Both the position numbers and the translations under genes were made by a program. The notes under the pieces are model-generated. The model was given only the letters and a program-made list of their open reading frames with translations. It searched no databases and had not been told where the DNA came from. From positions 1-37,723 of the forward strand of contig CAZGWE010000008.1 in NCBI GenBank assembly GCA_964529405.1: DNA of 37,723 nucleotides, given 5' to 3'. This DNA is from CAZGWE01 sp964529405. Lineage in GTDB: Bacteria; Patescibacteriota; UBA1384; XYA2-FULL-43-10; 1-14-0-10-43-13. Shown here piece after piece: positions 30,343-37,723 of the stretch. The number at the start of each line of letters is the position of its first letter. Within the stretch, counting starts at the first letter, position 1.

Positions 30343-32556
30343 ATGAACCTAGTCATTGTTGAGTCGCCGGCTAAGGCGAAGACAATCGAAAGATATTTAG
30401 GCAAGGAGTTTAAGGTTCTGGCTTCTTTTGGCCATGTGCGCGATCTGCCGCAGAAGAAATTAAGCGTGGACGTTAAAGATAATTTTAAGCCCGAATACGA
30501 GCTCGTACCCAAGGCCAAAAAAGTTATCTCCGAACTCAAAAAAGCCGCCGCCGGCGCAAAATTAATTTATCTGGCGACTGATTTGGACCGGGAAGGGGAA
30601 GCCATCTCTTGGCATCTTCTTTACGCCCTTAATATCAAAGAAGGCGACCCCAAAATCAAAAGAATTGTTTTTAACGAAATTACTAAGTCGGCTCTAGAGA
30701 AAGCCGTAGCGCATCCGCGCGGTATTGATTTGCATCTTGTCGATGCCCAGCAGGCCCGCCGTATTCTCGACCGGCTGGTTGGTTACAAACTCTCTCCGCT
30801 TCTCTGGAAAAAGGTTAAATCAGGGCTTTCGGCCGGCCGCGTTCAATCGGTTGCCGTCCGCCTGATTGCCGAGCGGGAGCGCGAGATTGGCAAATTTAAG
30901 CCGGAGGAATTTTGGGTGATCGCGGCCGATTTATCAAAACAATCGTCCAAATATTCTTCGAGCGACAGTGAGAAGTCTGATTCTGACAGTTCTCAGCCTA
31001 CGGCTTCGAACAATATTTTTAGGGCATTCTTGGTCGAGCGGGATGGCGTTGAGATTAAAAAACTTGATATTAAAAACAAAGATCAAGCCTTAAATATTGT
31101 CAAGGAACTTGAGGGAGCAAAGTATAAGGTAGTGGACATAGAGTCTAGAGAGTCGATCCGTAAATCGGCTCCGCCTTTTATCACCTCGACTTTGCAAATG
31201 GAGGCTTCGCGCAAGCTTGGTTTCGGTGCCAAGCAAACAATGATCTTGGCCCAAAAATTATATGAAGCGGGCCACATTACCTATATGAGAACCGACTCGA
31301 TCAATTTCTCAAGCGAGGCAATCGCGGCTATTCGTAAAGTTATTGCGGATAAGTATGGTGTAAAGTACCTCCCCGAATTGGCTACAAAATATCAAACCAA
31401 GACTAAGGGAGCTCAAGAAGCTCATGAAGCGATCCGGCCAACTCATTTTGAAGAAGATCGAGCTTCTGCCGATGGCAGGGAACAGCGTTTGTACGAATTG
31501 ATCTGGAAACGAGCTGTCGCCTCGCAAATGAAGGATGCGGTTCTTGATGTCGTGACGGTACGTATTCAAGCGAAGGGCAAGGTTCCCTTCATTTTCGTCG
31601 CCAGGGGCGAAAGCGTCAAATTTGATGGTTTCATTAAAGTCTATACGGAGGGCGGGGATGATGAGTCAGAAACTCAAACAGGCATGCTGCCGAAGTTGGT
31701 CAGGGATGAGGACCTTGATCTTAAGGAACTATTCAAAGATCAAAAATTCACCGAGCCGCCAAAAAGATATACTGAAGCAACTTTAGTTAAAAAACTGGAA
31801 AGCTTGGGCATTGGGCGTCCTTCAACTTATGCGCCTACCTTATCCACAATCCAGGATCGAGGTTATGTCACCTTGGAGGAGAAAAAGTTCAAACCGACCG
31901 AGATCGGCTTGATTGTTAACGACTTGCTTGTCGAGCATTTTACCAATATTGTTGATTATCAGTTCACGGCCAAGATGGAAGATGAGTTTGATGAAATTGC
32001 CGAGGGCAAATTACAGTGGGTGCCGGTGATCAGAGAATTTTACGAGCCTTTTGCCAAGGTTCTGACTGCCAAAAACAAGGAGATTAATAAAAGCGACATC
32101 ATTAAAGACGAGCCAACCGATGAAAAATGCCCGGAGTGCGGCAAACCGCTGGTGATCAAGCTTGGCCGTTTTGGTAAATTTATTGCCTGCTCGGGCTACC
32201 CAGAGTGTAAATTTTCCAAACCGATTGAATCGAAAGAGGAAAAGAAAACCGGTGTCGTGGTGACCGAATCGGGCAATGTCCAAAAGGTTGCAGAAGCTGT
32301 TGAAACAAAATGCGAGAAGTGCGGCGGCAAAATGATCGTGAAAGAGGGCCGCTTCGGCCGGTTTTTGGCCTGCGAGAACTATCCCAAATGTAAAAATACT
32401 CAAACCGTGGTGGCCAAAACCGGCGTTAAGTGTCCGGAGTGCGGAGAAGGCGAATTAATCGAGCGCCGGACCAAAAAAGGCCGCACCTTTTGGGGTTGCT
32501 CCCGATATCCGGGTTGCAAATATGCGACGTGGGAAAACCCGACTATTAAAAAATAA
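30343..32556 (+). CDS. topA: DNA topoisomerase I
   Basis: A 737-residue type IA enzyme that relaxes negative supercoils. The Toprim domain begins MNLVIVESPAKAKTIERYLG and contains ATDLDREGEAISWHL. The catalytic Tyr is in HITYMRTDSI (about 313). Three C-terminal Cys4 zinc modules (CPECGKPLV..., CEKCGGKM..., CPECGEGEL...) lie after about residue 590. A Ser/Asp-rich insert (about 203-225) looks disordered and is not typical. No good ribosome-binding site is seen before ATG. Gene order dprA-topA is widely conserved in bacteria. Confidence 0.97.
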   Translation: MNLVIVESPAKAKTIERYLGKEFKVLASFGHVRDLPQKKLSVDVKDNFKPEYELVPKAKKVISELKKAAAGAKLIYLATDLDREGEAISWHLLYALNIKEGDPKIKRIVFNEITKSALEKAVAHPRGIDLHLVDAQQARRILDRLVGYKLSPLLWKKVKSGLSAGRVQSVAVRLIAEREREIGKFKPEEFWVIAADLSKQSSKYSSSDSEKSDSDSSQPTASNNIFRAFLVERDGVEIKKLDIKNKDQALNIVKELEGAKYKVVDIESRESIRKSAPPFITSTLQMEASRKLGFGAKQTMILAQKLYEAGHITYMRTDSINFSSEAIAAIRKVIADKYGVKYLPELATKYQTKTKGAQEAHEAIRPTHFEEDRASADGREQRLYELIWKRAVASQMKDAVLDVVTVRIQAKGKVPFIFVARGESVKFDGFIKVYTEGGDDESETQTGMLPKLVRDEDLDLKELFKDQKFTEPPKRYTEATLVKKLESLGIGRPSTYAPTLSTIQDRGYVTLEEKKFKPTEIGLIVNDLLVEHFTNIVDYQFTAKMEDEFDEIAEGKLQWVPVIREFYEPFAKVLTAKNKEINKSDIIKDEPTDEKCPECGKPLVIKLGRFGKFIACSGYPECKFSKPIESKEEKKTGVVVTESGNVQKVAEAVETKCEKCGGKMIVKEGRFGRFLACENYPKCKNTQTVVAKTGVKCPECGEGELIERRTKKGRTFWGCSRYPGCKYATWENPTIKK

Positions 32557-32581
32557 GTTACCTGAATTTCTCAAGTAACTT
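32555..32581 (+). terminator. Weak hairpin between topA and recR
   Basis: AAGTTAC (32555-32561) pairs with GTAACTT (32575-32581) over 13 bases, overlapping the topA stop and ending ten bases before the recR ATG. It has no T run. It may modulate recR translation, as no ribosome-binding site is otherwise visible. Confidence 0.35.
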
Positions 32582-32590
32582 AAGCTGCTT

Positions 32591-33190
32591 ATGCTACCCG
32601 CTTCTGTCCAAAATTTAATCGATGAGTTTAGCAAACTCCCCGGAATCGGGCCCAAAACTGCGGCGCGGCTTGTTTTTTATCTTTTGTCAAAGCCCAAAGA
32701 GGATATTGAGGGTCTGGGCAGGGCAACCCTGGCTCTGAAAGAAAAATTGCGGTTTTGCCAGCGCTGTTTCAATATTGCCGAATCTGAACTGTGTCCAATC
32801 TGCCGAGACTCAAAGAAAAACCCGAAGCTGGTGATGGTAGTTGAGGAACCACTGGACGTGATTGCCCTCGAGAGGTCGGCTAACATCGGCGGTCTTTATC
32901 ATGTTCTGGGCGGCTCTATTTCGCCGATCAACGGCATCGGTCCCGAACAGCTTCGTGTCAGAGAACTGCTTGACCGCCTGAGCCAAGATGGAATTGAAGA
33001 GATTGTTCTTGCTACAAACCCCGATATGGAGGGCGAGGCAACTGCCGCTTACATTAAAAATCAAATTGACGGGCTCACCCTAGACGTCAGAGTAACAAGG
33101 ATTGCCCGCGGCCTGCCTGTCGGCGGCGAACTGGAGTATGCCGACGAAGTTACGCTAAAAAGATCCCTGGAGGGAAGGCGGGACTACTAG
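32591..33190 (+). CDS. recR: Recombination protein RecR
   Basis: 199 residues, the usual size. Helix-hairpin-helix at the N-terminus (LPGIGPKTAARLVFYL), a Cys4 zinc finger (CQRC ... CPIC, about 57-72), a Toprim domain (VVEEPLDVIALERS, NPDMEGEATAAYI) and the C-terminal ARGLPVGGELEYADEVTLKRSL. RecR forms a ring with RecO that loads RecA on gapped DNA. Confidence 0.97.
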   Translation: MLPASVQNLIDEFSKLPGIGPKTAARLVFYLLSKPKEDIEGLGRATLALKEKLRFCQRCFNIAESELCPICRDSKKNPKLVMVVEEPLDVIALERSANIGGLYHVLGGSISPINGIGPEQLRVRELLDRLSQDGIEEIVLATNPDMEGEATAAYIKNQIDGLTLDVRVTRIARGLPVGGELEYADEVTLKRSLEGRRDY

Positions 33191-33216
33191 TACCCCGTTG
33201 TGGATAACTATACGTA

Positions 33217-33244
33217 TTGACAATCAGGGTATTGGTGTTAAAAT
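33217..33244 (+). promoter_or_regulatory. Promoter of the zinc-ribbon gene
   Basis: A perfect TTGACA (33217-33222), a 16-base spacer and TAAAAT (33239-33244). The start near 33251 leaves a 46-base A-rich leader with AAAGGAAA before ATG 33297. Confidence 0.6.
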
Positions 33245-33296
33245 CCAAAAAGGTTTTTCAAAAAAACATCCGAAATTAACACAAAAAGGAAAAAAT

Positions 33297-33524
33297 ATGC
33301 CCGACGAGTACTACTGTGCCAAATGCGATATCATTTCAACCTCCAGCGTTTGTCCGGAGTGCGGCTCCACCCTCGATAAAATTGATGCCGGCGTCCACGA
33401 CGATATGCTCTCTGACATTTCGGATGAAGACAACAGCAACCGGTATAGTCCGGAGCTGTTGGCAGACGATCTTGACCTTGACGGTTTTGATCTCGATGAA
33501 AAAGATTTAATTGAGGCAGTTTAG
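33297..33524 (+). CDS. Small zinc-ribbon protein with acidic tail
   Basis: 75 residues from ATG 33297. The first 25 hold a compact Cys4 zinc ribbon (CAKCDIISTSSVCPECGS). The rest is strongly acidic (DDLDLDGFDLDEKDLIEAV) and probably disordered. The architecture suggests a nucleic-acid- or protein-binding adaptor, but no named family is recognised. It has its own promoter. The upstream frame from 33198 lacks any start support. Confidence 0.75.
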   Translation: MPDEYYCAKCDIISTSSVCPECGSTLDKIDAGVHDDMLSDISDEDNSNRYSPELLADDLDLDGFDLDEKDLIEAV

Positions 33525-33546
33525 AACTAAATTGGCAGTAACGGAA

Positions 33547-33575
33547 ATGACAGAACGATCTTTTTGTGCTAGAGT
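33547..33575 (+). promoter_or_regulatory. Promoter giving a leaderless cysS mRNA
   Basis: ATGACA (33547-33552), a 17-base spacer and an extended -10 TGCTAGAGT (box 33570-33575). The cysS ATG begins at 33582, seven bases after the box, so transcription should start on or next to the start codon. Confidence 0.5.
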
Positions 33576-33581
33576 GGGGCC

Positions 33582-34940
33582 ATGGAACTCTACAACACCT
33601 TGGCCTATAAAAAAGAAGAATTCAAGCCGGTTCGGGACAACCTTGTCCGTTTTTACAGTTGCGGTCCGACTGTTTATGATGTGGCCCACATCGGTAATCT
33701 CCGAACCTACGTTTTTAACGATCTATTAAAAAGAGGCCTGCTTTTGAACGGCTATAAGGTCAAACACGTTATGAATATCACGGACGTGGATGACAAAACT
33801 ATCAAAAAAAGCGGCGGAAACAAAGGCCAATTTGAATTGCTAACTCAAAAGTACGAAGAAGCCTTCCGGGCCGATTTGGCGGCGCTTAATATCATCAAAC
33901 CCGATGTTATAACCCGGGCAACGGAATATATTGATAAAATGGTCGAATTTGTTTCCGATTTGCTGAAAAAAGGTTATGCCTATCGGGGCGATGACGGTTC
34001 GATCTATTTTTCAATCGCCAAATTTGCTGGTTACGGTCGGTTGTCCAAGCTGGACAAAGAGGGAATTAGGGCCGGTGCCCGCGTTAACCAGGATGAATAC
34101 GACAAAGAAAACCCCTCCGATTTTGCCCTCTGGAAAGCTTGGGACAAAAGCGACGGCGAGATATTCTGGCAGACCAAGCTTGGCAAGGGCCGTCCCGGCT
34201 GGCATATTGAATGCTCAACCATGTCCTCCGATGTCCTGGGCGAAACTCTCGACATCCATACGGGCGGGGTGGACAATATTTTTCCCCACCATGAAAACGA
34301 AATTGCCCAATCTGAGGCGCGGACGGGTAAAAAATTTGTTAATTTCTGGCTGCACGGCGAGCATCTTCTGGTTGACAATAAAAAGATGGCCAAAAGCGCT
34401 GGCAATTTTTACCGTCTGGACGATATTGTCGGGCGAGGTTATTCGCCCCTGGATTTCCGCTATCTGGTTGTCGTTTCCCATTACCGCTCCAAACTCAACT
34501 TTACATGGGAGGGTTTGGCGGCAGCTAAAAATGCGCGGGAGAGGTTGAACAAATTAATAGTTGCCGCCAAACAATCCGGCCCTTCGGCTAGTCTAAATCA
34601 AGGCTATTGGCAGGCTTTTGAGGACAGGATTAACGATGATTTAGATACGCCCGGCGCCCTGGCAGCGTTTTGGGAAATGATGCGCGACGATAATGTCAAA
34701 CCGGCAGAAAAATTTGCTACAGCCTTAAAAATGGATGAATTTTTGGGCTTGAAATTGGGAGACGAGGGCAAGGTTGAAATTCCGCAAAAGATTATCGGTT
34801 TGGCAGAGAAGCGCCAAAAAGTCCGCCAGGCCGGCGATTTCGCCGAAGCTGACAAACTTCGCTCCGACATAGAGAAGCTGGGCTGGGTGGTTGAGGATAT
34901 AGAGGGAGGGCATGTCTTAAGAAAAAACCCTAATATCTAA
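33582..34940 (+). CDS. cysS: Cysteine--tRNA ligase
   Basis: 452 residues, class I synthetase. YSCGPTVYDVAHIGN carries the zinc-binding Cys (about 27) and the HIGH-type motif (about 36-39). Further zinc ligands are in HIECSTMS and HHENE. KMAKSAGNF (about 268) is the KMSKS-type loop in the variant with Ala at the third position. The C-terminal helical domain is complete. The substrate-selecting zinc makes editing unnecessary. No ribosome-binding site is present (see the promoter entry). Confidence 0.97.
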   Translation: MELYNTLAYKKEEFKPVRDNLVRFYSCGPTVYDVAHIGNLRTYVFNDLLKRGLLLNGYKVKHVMNITDVDDKTIKKSGGNKGQFELLTQKYEEAFRADLAALNIIKPDVITRATEYIDKMVEFVSDLLKKGYAYRGDDGSIYFSIAKFAGYGRLSKLDKEGIRAGARVNQDEYDKENPSDFALWKAWDKSDGEIFWQTKLGKGRPGWHIECSTMSSDVLGETLDIHTGGVDNIFPHHENEIAQSEARTGKKFVNFWLHGEHLLVDNKKMAKSAGNFYRLDDIVGRGYSPLDFRYLVVVSHYRSKLNFTWEGLAAAKNARERLNKLIVAAKQSGPSASLNQGYWQAFEDRINDDLDTPGALAAFWEMMRDDNVKPAEKFATALKMDEFLGLKLGDEGKVEIPQKIIGLAEKRQKVRQAGDFAEADKLRSDIEKLGWVVEDIEGGHVLRKNPNI

Positions 34941-34970
34941 ATCCCAAACTTTAAATAAATTCCAAGGCTC

Positions 34971-35000
34971 TTGACTTTTCTTTTTCAGATCGGATATACT
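34971..35000 (+). promoter_or_regulatory. Promoter with no gene behind it
   Basis: TTGACT (34971-34976), an 18-base spacer and TATACT (34995-35000). The start would be near 35007. No reading frame follows before the terminator at 35167-35188. Confidence 0.6.
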
Positions 35001-35006
35001 GCAAGC

Positions 35007-35188
35007 AGAATGGTAGAAAACGGTTAGCAAGAAAAGGCAGGGGAGAAGGCAAAAAGATAGATGTAAAAAAATTCAGTTTATACCGATTAATAAAGAACAA
35101 CAGGAAGAACGGCGATAGCTGCAATACGGCAGTTACGGACAGGGGTGCGCCCATAAATATTTACAGGTACCGAAACGGTACTTTTTTT
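35007..35188 (+). ncRNA. Putative small RNA downstream of cysS
   Basis: About 180 bases lie between a good promoter and a good terminator. The first 100 bases are purine-rich (AGGGGAGAAGGCAAAAAG) and look unpaired. Then TAGCTGC (35116-35122) and GCAGTTA (35129-35135) form a hairpin. GCCCATAAA (35149-35157) can pair with TTTGTGGGC (35186-35194), which would hide part of the U tract and weaken termination. No match to tmRNA, SRP RNA, RNase P or a riboswitch class I know was seen. It could also be the leader of a gene lost in the transition region. Confidence 0.5.
35167..35188 (+). terminator. Rho-independent terminator
   Basis: GTACCG (35167-35172), loop AAA, CGGTAC (35176-35181), then seven T (35182-35188). 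Confidence 0.8.
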
Positions 35189-35194
35189 GTGGGC

Positions 35195-35552
35195 AAATAT
35201 CTTGCCTTGACAAACGAGGCTAAAGATGATAGGATGCGGGGTTATTTGAGAACTGATAGCCGTATTAACGCTATTTAAAAATTTAGATTTTTTCTTTCTT
35301 CGGACCTGGCTGGGGTTTACGGGATAATAGGTCGGTGGGTTTTTCGGCCGGTTGGCATAGAAGATCCCTGAAATTTTGAGGATCTGGCCTAGCTGGCTTC
35401 CATCGAACTCGCCTTTACCCTGGCTGGACCCGAGGGAATAAAACCAAGCCCCGTCTCCTAATTTTTCGGAGCGGGGAGTACCTTACCAATCGGAATTCTG
35501 CGCCGCAAGGCGCAACGTGTTTCGCCCTGGAGGCGAGAAGGGGAGCACAATC
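35195..35552. other. Transition spacer from AT-rich to GC-rich DNA
   Basis: No gene with a start codon is seen on either strand. A minus-strand frame with no usual start codon stays open from 35482 to about 35088. Hairpins are AGATCC...GGATCT (35362-35385) and CCCCG-CTCC...GGAG-CGGGG (about 35449-35476). The word CCTGGCTGG occurs twice (about 35305 and 35419). Composition rises from about 35300 and is fully GC-rich by about 35500. No N run marks the change. Confidence 0.5.
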
Positions 35553-37007
35553 ATGGACAGGGAGCACAACGCAAAACAGCGCCTCTACGGGCGCGCGATT
35601 CGTGTGTTCGCGGGAGCCGCTATGGCGGCGGCTGTTCTGTTTGTCTTGGCGTTCGCCCGGCCCACGCCGGCCCACGGATTCGTTCTGGGGGCAGACGGAG
35701 TCGGCATCGACTTCTCGCTGGTTGATCTGGATCGGCATGAGTACCATGCCGAGATTCTCTATTTTGCGTTCATGTCGCCCTACCCCGATGGCCGCAGGCC
35801 CCAGAGGCAGCGGTTCGGCGAGGATAGCGATGTGGATGGAGCGCGGCCGGTTCAGGAACGGCAATACGCCGCCAACCTGTTCAAGGACGCGATTCAGGGC
35901 GTGGTAGGGGACCGGCTTTACTGGCCCGAGTGCCAGTGGCTGGTGTTCGATTTCGGCTTCGATGCGGAGGACCGCGTCATGGATCAGATCCGTCAGCGGC
36001 TCCAATCAGGCAAGGCTAGCCCGTTCACAGCCAGGTTGACCGGACAGCGGGCTGAAGAGGACGAGCGCGATGTCGTCATCACGCCCAGCCCTGATGGAAT
36101 GTCGGTTCGAGTCGGGATCCGCACCACCAGCAGGTGGGTGGGTGGTCCCGTCACGCGCCGTTTCTCCGTCGGCATAGCCAACACCAGATCGAAGGTGCAC
36201 TGGCGGCTCCGACCGCTGGGGATCCAGCTGTTGTCGGTGGGCTTCCCCTACACGGTCAAGGATCGCGCTCACATCACTTATATGTTGCGCGACCTGAGCG
36301 TGGAAATGGAGGCTCGCATCAAGCTGCCCGAGTACGGCGGCTGCGCGAGCTTCTCGGAGGCCGATGAGCTAGTTCAAGAGCGAGTGAGGCAGGAGGTCTG
36401 GCACGAATTTGTTCAGAAGTCGTTCGACCAGACCCAACCGCGCTCGCCGGTGACTCTTGCTCGGCAGCAAGAAGTCCGCGACGAGGAGCGCGCCGCAGAG
36501 GCGCAGCGCAGAGCGGACGCCGAGGCTGAGAGGGTCGCCCAACAGCGTGCCCAGGCCGAGAAGGAGCGTGCGCGCGACCAGGAGCTCGCCACGTTGCGGG
36601 CCGAGGTTGACCGCCTCAAGAGGCTTGGCACTCAGCCTGCGCCGGCAGCTCAGCGAGCACCGGCACCCACACCGGCTGCCAAACCGGTCAAGGTCACCGT
36701 CCCCATCCTCATCGCCGGTTACAGACCGGATAAGAAGATGCGGTTGATCTTCAGGTGCGGCGGCCAAGTCGTCTTCGACGACCGCTGCTACGACTTGAAG
36801 GAAGACGGTCGATCAAGCGACGGTAAGTATCGGACTTACCAGAGTACGATCAACATTCAGCTCGAGGAAGGGGCACAGACCCTTAACTTCGAGCTGGAGT
36901 ACGACTACCAAGGAGGTCGCAGGACCTCTTACGACAGGTTCACGGTTTCGGTGTCCCGGGGTATGGCGCCCTACACCGTGCCGATCACTGAGTCAGGGCG
37001 CCGCTAG
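35553..37007 (+). CDS. Exported coiled-coil protein, high-GC, unknown function
   Basis: ATG 35553 follows AAGGGGAG; a GTG at 35517 would add a poor head. The 484-residue product has a basic N-terminus, a hydrophobic core (AAMAAAVLFVLAFA) and a cleavable end (PTPAHG). The body of about 280 residues has no motif I recognise. It contains a YWPECQW segment and a second Cys in GGCASF. Then comes a Glu/Arg/Ala-rich coiled coil (about 310-370), a Pro/Ala linker and a C-terminal beta domain (about 390-475) with two Cys. It looks like a secreted structural or wall-associated protein. Codons end in G or C almost throughout, unlike the rest of the window, so it is probably from another genome. Confidence 0.7.
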   Translation: MDREHNAKQRLYGRAIRVFAGAAMAAAVLFVLAFARPTPAHGFVLGADGVGIDFSLVDLDRHEYHAEILYFAFMSPYPDGRRPQRQRFGEDSDVDGARPVQERQYAANLFKDAIQGVVGDRLYWPECQWLVFDFGFDAEDRVMDQIRQRLQSGKASPFTARLTGQRAEEDERDVVITPSPDGMSVRVGIRTTSRWVGGPVTRRFSVGIANTRSKVHWRLRPLGIQLLSVGFPYTVKDRAHITYMLRDLSVEMEARIKLPEYGGCASFSEADELVQERVRQEVWHEFVQKSFDQTQPRSPVTLARQQEVRDEERAAEAQRRADAEAERVAQQRAQAEKERARDQELATLRAEVDRLKRLGTQPAPAAQRAPAPTPAAKPVKVTVPILIAGYRPDKKMRLIFRCGGQVVFDDRCYDLKEDGRSSDGKYRTYQSTINIQLEEGAQTLNFELEYDYQGGRRTSYDRFTVSVSRGMAPYTVPITESGRR

Positions 37008-37031
37008 AACTGGCGCCGAGAGGAGGGAGCA

Positions 37032-37723
37032 ATGAGAAGCAGGACCATCCTGCTTGCCGCCGTCGGGACGGCAATACTCTCGATCATGGTCATCACGGCC
37101 GTGCCGGCACGGGCAGAGACGGATCTGACCGCGCTCTGCAAGAGCCGTGGTCCGTGGCCCAAGCCGGCCGCGATTGACGAAAGCTGGCAGAAGTTCAAAC
37201 TGCCCGTCGACGTCCCCGCCATAGTCGAGTTCTATGAGCTCGGCTCAAAACGAGGTGTCCTAAAGAAGGGGACCTGGGTCTACGGTGAGGTCTTCGGCGG
37301 GACATGGCGGGGTAAGAGCGGCAAGCTCGTCATCCTGCGGCGAGTAGCCAAGGATGACGAGCTGTGTCTAAATCCTGCGGCCGGCTACTACTTCGTAGTC
37401 CTGGCTGAGCCAGGCTACGAAGAGACCTTCGAGANNNNNNNNNNTTACCGAGGCGCAAGCCGAGGTGATCATCGGACAAGGCAAGCCCGGTTGCGACGGC
37501 CAAGACGGCGTAGACGGCAAGGACGGCCTTGACGGCCGCGACGGCCAGAGCTACCCCATCTGGGGGGGTGAGCGCTCGCACGAGGAGCGCGGCTTCAACC
37601 GCGGGTATGTTACCCGCAGCAGTCGCACCGTTGCCGCTGCCCGAGCGACATACCTGCGCCGGATCCGCCGCGCGCCGGTCGCTCCGCCGCCCGCACCCAC
37701 CGCCGGCAAACCCGGCCCGGGGC
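37032..37723 (+). CDS. Exported protein with collagen-like segment, gapped and incomplete
   Basis: GGAGGGAG precedes ATG 37032. The protein has a signal peptide (MRSRTILLAAVGTAILSIMV ending PARA), then a compact domain with several Cys and Trp residues up to the N run at 37435. After the gap the reading continues in another frame, from base 37447. It gives a Gly-x-y run (GKPGCDGQDGVDGKDGLDG), then a basic region and a Pro/Ala-rich tail to the window end. The frame change means the true gap is not a multiple of the ten bases shown. Gly-x-y segments form collagen-like trimers in bacterial surface proteins. It lies 24 bases after the previous exported gene, so an operon is likely. The end is outside the window. 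Confidence 0.6.
37435..37444. other. Assembly gap (10 N) inside the collagen-like gene
   Basis: Ten N of arbitrary length. Reading frames on the two sides differ by one, so the real distance is unknown. Confidence 0.98.

Noticed and set aside
36369..36767. Minus- and plus-strand ORFs of 96-132 codons inside the exported coiled-coil gene
   Set aside because: High-GC DNA opens long shadow frames. The annotated frame has the signal peptide, coiled coil and ribosome-binding site.

Overview
The bulk of the window (roughly 2.7-35.2 kb) reads as one chromosome segment from a small-genome, ultra-small-cell type bacterium, most likely a Candidate Phyla Radiation / Patescibacteria member (Parcubacteria-like). 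This is an inference. It rests on moderate GC with many AT-rich spacers, a compact type IV pilus locus without visible PilM or PilQ, housekeeping genes strung together in unusual order (rplU-secE-nusG-rplK followed by a shortened Mfd), and dispersed intergenic hairpin repeats built from degenerate words. No rRNA, tRNA or CRISPR array was found.

Layout. (1) 1-2.45 kb: accessory left end. It holds the C-terminal part of a caspase/gingipain-like (clan CD) peptidase, about 800 bases of non-coding DNA rich in hairpins, and a coupled pair made of a GHKL ATPase (apparently frameshifted in an A6 run) and a STAS-like DUF4325 protein. (2) 2.45-2.70 kb: an assembly gap and a GC-rich sliver that does not match its surroundings. 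(3) 2.7-17.6 kb: a long type IV pilus region. Two large exported Gly-rich/beta-rich proteins come first, then PilN-, PilO- and PilP-like proteins, PilB, PilT, PilC, two major-type pilins with a pilin-like membrane protein between them, prepilin peptidase PilD, and three minor-pilin-like proteins. (4) 17.6-34.9 kb: housekeeping genes trpS, RNase H, a DUF378 membrane protein, a YggU-type protein, ileS (class II type), rodA, rplU, secE, nusG, rplK, a minimal mfd, a coiled-coil protein, dprA, topA, recR, a zinc-ribbon protein and cysS. DprA, RecR and TopA next to a retractable pilus fit DNA uptake and recombination. (5) 34.95-35.5 kb: a promoter with no gene, a putative small RNA with terminator, then the transition to high-GC DNA. 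(6) 35.5-37.7 kb: two exported proteins of clearly higher GC, the second with a collagen-like segment and broken by a 10-N gap. This end may come from another organism through misassembly, or be a transferred island.

Regulation seen directly. Several sigma70-like promoters with near-consensus boxes can be read. Three genes (ileS, cysS and nearly mfd) have their -10 box only 6-10 bases before the start codon, which suggests leaderless transcripts. The strongest novel candidate is a minus-strand small RNA at about 26616-26745. It has a consensus promoter (TTGACA, 17 bp, TACTAT), a terminator with seven U, and an apical loop reading CCCCUCCUUU, the complement of a Shine-Dalgarno sequence.
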